35,484 bases of DNA from Bacteroidota bacterium. Its GTDB lineage: Bacteria; Bacteroidota; Bacteroidia; Bacteroidales; Prolixibacteraceae. The DNA lies in assembly GCA_030684645.1 (NCBI GenBank), contig JAUXUF010000374.1, positions 1-35,484 of the forward strand. The letters are read 5' to 3'. Of this stretch, positions 26,783-33,802 are shown piece by piece. The notes beneath the pieces are model-generated. The model ran no database searches and was not told the origin of the DNA. It worked only from the letters and a program-made list of their open reading frames with translations. The position numbers and the translations under genes were made by a program. Every line of letters starts with the position of its first letter. The first letter of the stretch is position 1.

Positions 26783-27820
26783 ATGAATAAAAATACTGAA
26801 CCTACCATACACGACATTGCCAGAGAATTGAATATCTCGGCATCAACCGTATCGCGGGCATTGAACAACAATCCCCGGATCAGCCTGAAAACAAAGGAAA
26901 AGATCAAAGCTGTAGCCGATTCCATGGGTTATCGCCCCAATACGCTTGCATCGAACCTCCGGAATAAAAAATCGAATAGGATTGGAATTGTCGTGCCACT
27001 AATCAACAGGCACTTCTTTTCATCGGTGATCAGCGGTGTTGAGGATGTAGCTTATAAAGCCGGGTACAATGTGGTCATTTCTCAATCAAACGACCTGGCA
27101 AGCAAGGAAATAGAAATTGTGCATTCGATGTTCACAAACAGGGTCGACGGGCTGATCATTTCAATCGCCATGCAGACCGAAAACTTTGACCATTTAAAAC
27201 TCTTCCGGAAGAAACATATTCCGCTGGTATTTTTCGACCGTGCAGTGCCCGAAATTGAAACCGACAAGATTGTGGTCGATGATTTTGACGGAGGATTCAG
27301 GGTTACACAACACTTGATCAATCAGGGTTATAAGCGAATCGGTCATTTAGCCGGTCCGCAAAACCTGAGAACCTATTTTGACCGAAAAAACGGATATATT
27401 GAAGCACTGAAGCAAAATGGCGTTTTCTACGATGAATCGCTTGTTCTTGTAAATACGCTCACCAGTGAAGACGGCACACTTGCTGCACAACAACTTATGA
27501 GCCTACAAAATCCGCCGGATGCGATTTTTTGCGGAAACGATACAACTGCTCTTAGTTTAATGATTTACCTGCGCGATAAGGGATTCCGGATACCGCAGGA
27601 TATTGGAATTGTTGGATTCAGCAACGAACCTTTCTCTAAAGTTGTTTCACCATCGATTTCAACCATTGCACAACCCGGATTTGAAATGGGACAAAAAGCG
27701 GCAGAATTGATTATCAGGAAAATAGAAAATCAGGAAAGAACTTACCAAACCATTGTTTTACCTACCGAACTGATTATTAGGGAATCTTCGGACAGGGGGA
27801 AAAGTGGTCAGTCGCAGTGA
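26783..27820 (+). CDS. LacI/GalR family transcriptional regulator of the uronate genes
   Basis: The 345-residue protein has the N-terminal LacI helix-turn-helix (TIHDIARELNISASTVSRAL, residues 8-27) with a hinge near 45-60. The effector domain of the periplasmic-binding-protein fold follows (RIGIVVPLINRHFFSSVISG onward). The C-terminal region contains FCGNDTTALSLMIYLRDKGF and RIPQDIGIVGFSNEPFSKVV. It is divergent from kduI and precedes kdgK. Two copies of an identical palindrome at those promoters make it the likely repressor of the KDG pathway, with a KDG-like or keto-deoxyuronate compound as probable inducer. Both points are inference. Confidence 0.92.
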   Translation: MNKNTEPTIHDIARELNISASTVSRALNNNPRISLKTKEKIKAVADSMGYRPNTLASNLRNKKSNRIGIVVPLINRHFFSSVISGVEDVAYKAGYNVVISQSNDLASKEIEIVHSMFTNRVDGLIISIAMQTENFDHLKLFRKKHIPLVFFDRAVPEIETDKIVVDDFDGGFRVTQHLINQGYKRIGHLAGPQNLRTYFDRKNGYIEALKQNGVFYDESLVLVNTLTSEDGTLAAQQLMSLQNPPDAIFCGNDTTALSLMIYLRDKGFRIPQDIGIVGFSNEPFSKVVSPSISTIAQPGFEMGQKAAELIIRKIENQERTYQTIVLPTELIIRESSDRGKSGQSQ

Positions 27821-27970
27821 TCAATGGAGCCCGCCTGCCGTCGAGATTAGGTTACGAGTTGCGAGATATGAGTTAAAAAATGCAGCTCGTAACACGAAAC
27901 CCGCAACAATCAACTAAAAAGCTCATATTTTACCTACCGAACAAATAATCAGGGAATCTTCGGACAGGGG
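27756..27970 (+). repeat. Duplicated lacI 3' end flanking an inverted-repeat spacer
   Basis: A 43-bp stretch encoding the C-terminus LPTELIIRESSDRG (27756-27798) recurs at 27928-27970 with 39 of 43 bases identical. There it reads LPTEQIIRESSDRG followed by TAG. The intact gene ends 22 bp past the first copy. The spacer holds an imperfect inverted repeat, GTTACGAGTTGC (27851-27862) against GCAGCTCGTAAC (27882-27893), with a 19-nt loop. It may act as a terminator or be a dispersed intergenic repeat. The pattern looks like a tandem duplication or the residue of a paralogous lacI tail. Confidence 0.8.
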
Positions 27971-28096
27971 ATAGGGAAGTGCCCGATTCAATAAAATTTC
28001 ACTTATACACCGGTGGGAATATTTCAGCCGGAGGATATGTAATATTCTGTGTAACGATTTTACGTTTTATTCTTTTCATACTTCCGGAAGGTTTGT

Positions 28097-28139
28097 TTTG
28101 TTCGGATTGATAAAAATACTAGATTTGCAATCGATTGCA
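28097..28139 (+). promoter_or_regulatory. kdgK promoter with overlapping 14-bp palindromic operator
   Basis: TTTG (28097-28100), a 19-bp spacer and TAGATTTG (28120-28127) make a perfect Bacteroidota promoter. The identical palindrome TGCAATCGATTGCA occurs at 28126-28139, overlapping the last two bases of the -7 box and covering the start region, so bound repressor would block transcription. The kdgK ATG is at 28162, giving a leader of about 28 nt. Confidence 0.85.
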
Positions 28140-28161
28140 CAATTTTAAAATTAGCAGTAAA

Positions 28162-29193
28162 ATGAAAGTAGTTACTTTTGGTGAGATCATGTTGCGTTTA
28201 GCTACACCCGGTTATTTGCGATTTAATCAGACCGATAGTTTAATTGCCACATTTGGTGGCGGTGAGGCCAATGTTGCCGTATCGCTTGCCAACTTTGGTA
28301 TTTCGGTTGATTTTGTAACCCGTTTGCCTGAAAACGATATTGCCCGGTCTTGCATGATGGACTTGAGAAAATACGGAGTAGGTGTAGATAAGATTGTATA
28401 TGGTGGCCAACGTCTTGGAATTTATTTTCTGGAAACAGGTGCTGTAAGTCGCGGTAGTAAAGTGATTTACGATCGTGCAAATTCAGCTGTATCAGAAATC
28501 AAACCAGGAATGATTGACTGGGATACGGTTTTTGAAGGCGTAAACTGGTTTCACTGGACCGGAATAACACCTGCTATTTCGCAGGGAGCTGCCGATGTTT
28601 GCCTGGAAGCTATCCGGAAAGCTAACGAAAAGAGAATCACCGTTTCGTGCGACCTGAATTACCGCAAAAACCTGTGGAACTACGGCAAAAAAGCCGGCGA
28701 AGTGATGCCTGAACTGGTCGCCGGAACTGATGTGGTTCTTGGAAACGAGGAAGATGCTGAAAAAGTTTTGGGCATTAAACCGGAAGGTGTGGACGTAACT
28801 GGTGGCCATGTTGAAGCTTCAGCCTACGAATCTGTTTCAAAACAGATCATGATCAAATTTCCACGATGTAAAAAGGTGATTACCACCTTACGCGGGTCAA
28901 TCAATGCCAACCACAACAGCTGGTCGGGAGTGCTTTGGGATGGGAAAAATTTATCCGAAGCACCAACTTATCAGATTACTGATATTGTTGACCGTGTTGG
29001 TGGGGGTGACTCATTCATGGGCGGACTGATTTACGGTTTACTGACTTACCCTGGCAATGACCAGAAAGCATTGAACTTTGCCGTTGCTGCATCGTGCCTG
29101 AAACACACCATTTATGGCGATTACAACCAGGTAACTGTTGACGAAGTTGAAAAACTTATGGGTGGCGATGCTTCAGGCCGGGTTGCCAGATAA
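28162..29193 (+). CDS. kdgK: 2-keto-3-deoxygluconate kinase, PfkB family
   Basis: The 343-residue sugar kinase begins MKVVTFGEIMLRLATPGYLR. The ATG at 28162 is chosen because the in-frame TTG further upstream (28135) lies inside the operator. PfkB features are the N-terminal FGGGEANVAVSLANFG and the C-terminal DRVGGGDSFMGGLIYGLL, with catalytic base D283. KdgK phosphorylates 2-keto-3-deoxygluconate at O6, feeding KDPG to the aldolase encoded next. It is the first gene of the operon kdgK-eda-transporter. Other PfkB specificities (fructokinase, ribokinase) are made unlikely by the aldolase downstream and the kdu genes upstream. Confidence 0.9.
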   Translation: MKVVTFGEIMLRLATPGYLRFNQTDSLIATFGGGEANVAVSLANFGISVDFVTRLPENDIARSCMMDLRKYGVGVDKIVYGGQRLGIYFLETGAVSRGSKVIYDRANSAVSEIKPGMIDWDTVFEGVNWFHWTGITPAISQGAADVCLEAIRKANEKRITVSCDLNYRKNLWNYGKKAGEVMPELVAGTDVVLGNEEDAEKVLGIKPEGVDVTGGHVEASAYESVSKQIMIKFPRCKKVITTLRGSINANHNSWSGVLWDGKNLSEAPTYQITDIVDRVGGGDSFMGGLIYGLLTYPGNDQKALNFAVAASCLKHTIYGDYNQVTVDEVEKLMGGDASGRVAR

Positions 29194-29194
29194 A

Positions 29195-29345
29195 AGAAGC
29201 CTCCCCAACCCCTCCAAAAGAGGGGCTTAAAGTCCTCAATAACTTGGAAATTGAATATTGGGACTATAATAGACAGATATCCAATACTGAATATCCAATA
29301 TTCAATATTCAATATTCAAAACTTCGATCATCACGACCGAAATTT
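29195..29345 (+). repeat. Intergenic repeat-rich spacer inside the kdgK-eda operon
   Basis: The first part holds a hairpin: CCCCTC, a 5-nt CAAAA loop, then GAGGGG, within a C-rich tract next to AAGCCTCCCC. Sequences of this type are scattered through intergenic regions in many Bacteroidota genomes. The rest (29230-29345) is AT-rich with repeated CCAATAYTCAATATT-like units. The hairpin could attenuate or process the operon message. Confidence 0.55.
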
Positions 29346-29371
29346 GGAACTTGAAACTGAAACTATAAGAT

Positions 29372-30043
29372 ATGGCTCGATTTACAAGAATAGAAGTAGC
29401 ATTAAAAATGAAAGAAACCGGTTTGGTACCGGTTTTTTATCACAAGGATACTGAAGTATGCAAACAGGTAGTAAAAGCTTGTTATGAAGGTGGTGTGCGT
29501 GTTTTTGAGTTCACCAACCGTGGCGATTTCGCGCACGAAGTATTTGGCGAAATTTCGAAATGGGCAGTAAAAGAAGCTCCGGAAATGATTTTGGGCGTTG
29601 GCTCTGTGATTGATAGTGCAACTGCTGCGCTTTACATTCAGTTGGGAGCAAATTTCATAGTTTCACCTCTGATTGACGAAGAAACTGCCCGCTTTTGCAA
29701 TCGTCGCAAAATTGCCTGGAGTCCGGGTTGTGGTTCCGTGACTGAAATCAATAAAGCACACGAACTTGGCGCTGAAGTGGTAAAAGTATTTCCCGGATCA
29801 TCGGTGGGAGGCCCTGATTTTGTTTCAGGAGTAAAAGGCCCAATGCCATGGGCCAGCATTATGCCGACCGGCGGCGTTTCTCCGGACGAAACTAACCTGA
29901 AAGGCTGGTTCAAAGCCGGCGTTCATTGCGTTGGAATGGGTTCTCAATTATTCCCCAAAGATGTAATTGAAGCCGGAAATTATCAGGTTATAACTGAAAA
30001 ATGTAGACAAGTACTGGCGATTATCAAAAAGCTAAAAACATAA
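29372..30043 (+). CDS. eda: 2-dehydro-3-deoxy-6-phosphogluconate (KDPG) aldolase
   Basis: The 223-residue class I aldolase matches KDPG/KHG aldolases. E46 (FEFTNRG) is the proton-transfer residue and K138 in VVKVFPGSSVGG is the Schiff-base lysine. The phosphate-binding loop MPTGGVSPDE follows. It splits KDPG into pyruvate and glyceraldehyde 3-phosphate and completes the pathway that starts with KduI. It lies between kdgK and the transporter gene. The first ATG after the repeat spacer gives the family-typical start MARFTRIEVALKMKETG. Confidence 0.94.
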   Translation: MARFTRIEVALKMKETGLVPVFYHKDTEVCKQVVKACYEGGVRVFEFTNRGDFAHEVFGEISKWAVKEAPEMILGVGSVIDSATAALYIQLGANFIVSPLIDEETARFCNRRKIAWSPGCGSVTEINKAHELGAEVVKVFPGSSVGGPDFVSGVKGPMPWASIMPTGGVSPDETNLKGWFKAGVHCVGMGSQLFPKDVIEAGNYQVITEKCRQVLAIIKKLKT

Positions 30044-30076
30044 ACAAGTTCAATCCTAACAAATTAAACTATTGGA

Positions 30077-31411
30077 ATGAACCAACTCAAAACAATCGGA
30101 AACTACCGGTGGACCATCTGTGCACTGGTGTTTTTTGCAACAACCATCAATTATCTCGATCGTCAGGTAATCAGTTTGTTAAAACCATATCTGGAAGCTG
30201 CCGGTCTGTTTGGCGACGATCCTAAAACTTATGAATCAGTTTATGCCAATATCGTGATCTGTTTTCAGATCGCATATGCTTTCGGAATGTTGTTGGTAGG
30301 GGGAATCATTGATAAATTTGGTACAAAAATCGGCTATGCAGCATCATTGTTTGGATGGAGTCTGGCAGCTATTGGACATGCGTTTGCAAAAGGTCCGTTC
30401 GGTTTTGGCGTTGCCCGTGCAGCTTTAGGCATTCCCGAAGCCGGGAACTTTCCTGCGGCCATAAAAACTACAGCCGAATGGTTTCCGAAGAAAGAACGGG
30501 CTCTGGCAACCGGTATCTTTAATTCAGGAACCAATGTGGGAGCTATAATTGCCCCAATGGTTGTTCCGTTGATTGCGGTTACTTTGGGTTGGCAATGGGC
30601 ATTCATCCTGACCGGTGCAATCGGCTTAATCTGGCTTGTTTTTTGGAAAATCATGTATGATTCTCCGGAAAAGAAACTTGCGAAAGGTCAGCTCAAACAG
30701 GCCGAATATGATTACATATTAAGTGATAAAGAAGAAACAGTTGCCGCAGACGGATCGGAACTGAAAAAGATTAGCTGGTTTAAATTGCTGACATTCAGAC
30801 AAACCTGGGCATTTTTCCTCGGTAAATTATTGACTGACCCGATTTGGTGGTTCTTCCTTTTTTGGTTACCTGCGTTCCTGAAGGAACAGTACGGTTTAAC
30901 TGGCACACAGGTCAGTTTCCCTATTGCTCTTGTTTATACCATGACCACTGTTGGAAGCATATTTGGTGGCTGGTTACCTAAACGGTTTATGGAAAGAGGA
31001 ATGGATGCCAACAAAGCCCGGAAAACAGCCATGTTTATTTATGCTTTGTTTCCTTTATTAGTTCTTTCTGCTCAAAAAATGGGCAGTTACAACATGTGGT
31101 ATGCAGTGATTATCATCGGTATTGCAGCTTCAGCACACCAGGCCTGGTCGGCAAATATTTTCACTACGGTTTCCGATATGTTTCCGAAACGGGCTATTGC
31201 TTCGGTTACCGGAATTGGTGGCATGGCTGGCGCTGTTGGCGGTATCATGATTGCCAAATCGGCCGGATTACTTTTTGATCATTTCAAAGCTGCGGGCGAT
31301 ATTCGGGTAGGTTACGGGATCATGTTTATGATTTGTGCAACGGCCTACATCATTGCATGGTTTGTGATGCACCTTCTGGTTCCGAAATTTAAGAAGATTG
31401 AATTGGAATAA
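30077..31411 (+). CDS. MFS transporter, hexuronate/aldohexuronate (ExuT-like) family
   Basis: The 444-residue protein has twelve likely membrane segments and the anion:cation symporter (ACS) signature TINYLDRQVISLLKPYL near residue 20. The motif GIPEAGNFPAAIKTTAEWFP and the loop with KKERALATGIFNSGTN are typical of ExuT-like members. It would import uronates, oligouronide products or keto-deoxy sugars across the inner membrane by proton symport. It is 33 bp after eda in the same operon, and a terminator follows. The exact substrate is inferred from the pathway genes. Confidence 0.88.
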   Translation: MNQLKTIGNYRWTICALVFFATTINYLDRQVISLLKPYLEAAGLFGDDPKTYESVYANIVICFQIAYAFGMLLVGGIIDKFGTKIGYAASLFGWSLAAIGHAFAKGPFGFGVARAALGIPEAGNFPAAIKTTAEWFPKKERALATGIFNSGTNVGAIIAPMVVPLIAVTLGWQWAFILTGAIGLIWLVFWKIMYDSPEKKLAKGQLKQAEYDYILSDKEETVAADGSELKKISWFKLLTFRQTWAFFLGKLLTDPIWWFFLFWLPAFLKEQYGLTGTQVSFPIALVYTMTTVGSIFGGWLPKRFMERGMDANKARKTAMFIYALFPLLVLSAQKMGSYNMWYAVIIIGIAASAHQAWSANIFTTVSDMFPKRAIASVTGIGGMAGAVGGIMIAKSAGLLFDHFKAAGDIRVGYGIMFMICATAYIIAWFVMHLLVPKFKKIELE

Positions 31412-31429
31412 CTGGAATATGAAATTAAA

Positions 31430-31497
31430 AAGCAAAGAAACAGATTTTGGCCTGCTTCTTTGCTTCCTGTTTTCCGCATTGGGAAAACCTGGAATTT
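31430..31497 (+). terminator. Double hairpin terminator of the kdgK-eda-transporter operon
   Basis: The first hairpin pairs AAGCAAAGAA (31430-31439) with TTCTTTGCTT (31456-31465), 10 bp perfect with a 16-nt loop. The second pairs GTTTTCC (31469-31475) with GGAAAAC (31482-31488) and is followed within a few bases by a run of T residues. Together they end the operon 18 bp beyond the transporter stop. Confidence 0.75.
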
Positions 31498-31582
31498 TTT
31501 GATATTATTTTGGTAAATAAACTACCTCGCCGCAGAGCCAACGAGGTATCAAAAGCATGAATTAATATACTCATCATTAAAG

Positions 31583-31590
31583 TATATTTG
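31583..31590 (+). promoter_or_regulatory. Probable -7 box for the second ECF sigma gene
   Basis: TATATTTG is a perfect TAnnTTTG match and lies 34 bp before the ATG at 31625. No good TTTG -33 box is seen at the standard distance, so only the -7 element is claimed. Confidence 0.4.
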
Positions 31591-31624
31591 TAATTTAGTG
31601 CCTTAAACTCTCTAATCTGACCTG

Positions 31625-32218
31625 ATGCTGATGCTTACCAAAGACAATATTACACAGGAACTATTGTCACGTTTGAAAAAAGGGGACCATGCCGCTTTTG
31701 AAGAAATATTTGAACGATACAGCAAACCGTTGTTTCAGTTCTCATTGAGCTACTTAAAATCAAAAGAAGCTGCTGAAGATATTGTACAGGAAGTATTTAT
31801 TAAAATCTGGAAAAACAGGAGAGAGATAAAAACAGATACATCATTCCAATCTTACCTTTTTACGATTGCGCTTAACTCAGTCCGTAAATATTTTAATAAA
31901 ATTTCAAGGTTACATGAATTAAGGCATGACATTCTAATCAATTTTTTCCGGCTGAAACCGGAATTCGACGACCGTTCCGATTATCAGGTATTGCTCGATA
32001 AATTGGATGAGTTGATCAGACAGATGCCGGAAAAACGCAGGGAGGTTTTCATCAAAAAGAAAATCGAAGAAAAATCATTGAAAGAAATTTCCGAAGAATT
32101 GAATATTACTACGAAAACTGTCGAATACCATATTTCTGAAGCCATGAAATTTTTAAAGAAGGAGTTTGAGAAGTTTCAGGTTCAAGGGCTGGTATTTTTC
32201 CACCTTTTTATACGCTAG
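31625..32218 (+). CDS. ECF-type RNA polymerase sigma factor, orphaned from its SusC
   Basis: The 197-residue sigma factor has region 2 (FEEIFERYSKPLFQFSLSYL, AAEDIVQEVFIKIWKNRREI) and region 4 (SLKEISEELNITTKTVEYHI). It is of the Bacteroidota SusC-linked type and starts a locus that once continued with FecR, SusC and SusD. The frame is intact. Because the FecR gene is destroyed, the sigma factor has no cognate anti-sigma factor here. It could be constitutively active, be held by another FecR, or be unexpressed. An in-frame ATG two codons later is an alternative start. Confidence 0.92.
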   Translation: MLMLTKDNITQELLSRLKKGDHAAFEEIFERYSKPLFQFSLSYLKSKEAAEDIVQEVFIKIWKNRREIKTDTSFQSYLFTIALNSVRKYFNKISRLHELRHDILINFFRLKPEFDDRSDYQVLLDKLDELIRQMPEKRREVFIKKKIEEKSLKEISEELNITTKTVEYHISEAMKFLKKEFEKFQVQGLVFFHLFIR

Positions 32219-32369
32219 TCCTAAGTCCTCTGCTTTAAATCAGAAGAATGTAAGCAACCGATTATTTATAATCGCTATTATGAATTGCCTAACATTAAGA
32301 TCTGATTCCATATAGATCTCCCATCTCGCATGGCTTTTAACGTCAGTTAATTACTATTTACCAGACAGT

Positions 32370-32406
32370 TAGTGAAAAAAATGAAAAAAATGTTAATTTT
32401 TCACTA
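32370..32406 (+). other. Hairpin between the ECF sigma gene and the FecR remnant
   Basis: TAGTGAAAAA (32370-32379) and TTTTTCACTA (32397-32406) form a perfect 10-bp stem with a 17-nt loop. It lies 150 bp after the sigma stop and may terminate or attenuate the message. Thirty-one bp further on, GTGTCGTT (32438-32445) resembles the GTGTCATC found before the other FecR gene (minus strand, 22149-22156). Confidence 0.5.
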
Positions 32407-32479
32407 GGGATTTTCCTTAATCCAGGATATAACAGGCGTGTCGTTTAAAAAATTGACATAAAAGTGTAGGAATAAGCAA

Positions 32480-32623
32480 ATGGAAAATAAAATCAACTAT
32501 AAAATACTCCTCGATTTTTCAACAGGGAAATACTCGTATAACGATTATTTAGATGTAAAGCACTGGTTTACCAATGTCAGAGGTTGTATGGGTAGGCCTC
32601 TATCAAAGCATTCGAAATGCTAA
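32480..32623 (+). pseudogene. FecR anti-sigma factor, N-terminal stub
   Basis: From ATG at 32480 the first 33 codons (ending DYLDVKHWFTNV near 32578) look like the cytoplasmic N-terminus of a FecR protein, with the pattern ILLDFSTGKYSYNDYLDVKH. The sequence then runs out of FecR similarity and stops at 32623. The remaining parts (membrane helix, FecR domain, DUF4974) are missing. The break coincides with the start of SusD-like sequence in another frame. Confidence 0.75.
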
Positions 32624-33737
32624 TTTGGTTATTATGAACGCTCCAAACGCGAAACAACTAACAGCTGATGATATCACTAAATATGTTGGTGAAGCAAAGT
32701 TCATGAGGGCTTTCTCTTATTTTCTATTGGTAAAGAACTGGGGTGGTGTACCAATCAGAACAGAAGAAAATATTACTGAAATAGATGTTGCCCGAAGTTC
32801 TGCGGATGATGTATATTCACTGATCCTTAGTGATCTGAAGGATGCTGAAGGTACTTTGCCTGATATCGCATCTCTTCCCGGAAAACCGTCAAAATGGGCG
32901 GCAAAAACTTTACTTGCCGATGTTTATTTCTATCGTGGTATGAACAGTGAAGCTGCCGGCAAAGCCAATGAAGTGATTGCCGCTAATAAATATTCTCTGG
33001 TACAAGTTACTGTTCTTAACGATTTTTACAAATTATATGGGGTTGATGTCGTAACTTCCACAGAAGAAATATTCTACATAAAATATAGTCATGAGAATGG
33101 GACCCTTTATCCCATGATGCTTCATCACCCTAACTCAAAAATGGTCGGAGGTGGCGGATATTATGGAATTTATACCGATAAAGTATCAAATGGCGTAATG
33201 AAGAACTGGGATATGAATGATCTTAGAAGACAATTATGGTACAATTGGGATATCGGTTTAGGCAATAACACTCTTCTTACCCTAAAGTTTATTGATCCTA
33301 AAGCACCCGGTGCCGGAGCCAATGCAACTGATATTCCGGCATATCGTTTTGCTGATGTTTTACTGATGAGCGCTGAAGCCGAAGTCCGGTCAACAGGGAT
33401 TATTTCTGTAACTGCAATGGAAAGGCTAAACATGGTACACCGCAGGGCTTATGGATATCCAATTTCGACAGCTTCCATCGTTGACTTTAAAATAACTGAA
33501 TATACCAAAGACTCTTTTCTTGATCTGGTTATTAAAGAACGTGGTTATGAAACAGTTTGCGAAGGAAAACGTTGGATTGACCTTAAAAGGTTAGGAGCAG
33601 TCAAATTAAGGGAGATTATTAAGGCTGGAACTGGACGAGATGTTGTGGATAAACATTTTTTATTCCCTATCCCGGTGGCCGAATTATCCTATAATAAGAA
33701 AATTGATCCAGCTAAGGATCAAAACCCTGGATATTAA
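32574..33737 (+). pseudogene. SusD/RagB protein, N-terminally truncated
   Basis: The 387-residue open frame lacks a signal peptide and the N-terminal 90-100 residues of SusD. It begins inside the family with VVWVGLYQSIRNANLVIMNA, followed by KFMRAFSYFLLVKNWGGVPI and FADVLLMSAEAEVRSTG. The end is intact (TVCEGKRWIDLKRLGAVKLR … KIDPAKDQNPGY). The ATG at 32574 lies in the FecR stub and is an accident of the junction. Without lipidation it cannot reach the surface. No SusC is present beside it. It is probably non-functional. Confidence 0.82.
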
Positions 33738-33802
33738 TCTTTTCAGCTAAAAAAAATAAAAACAGACTCTATAAAGATTTTAAACAAACAAATAATTAAA
33801 CT

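Noticed and set aside
28135-28161. TTG at 28135 as start of the KDG kinase
   Set aside because: It lies inside the operator and adds nine residues not typical of the family; the ATG at 28162 fits the family start MKVVTFGEIM.
29230-29345. Repeated AT-rich units considered as a CRISPR array
   Set aside because: Units are short, contiguous and irregular with no spacers of constant length and no cas genes.
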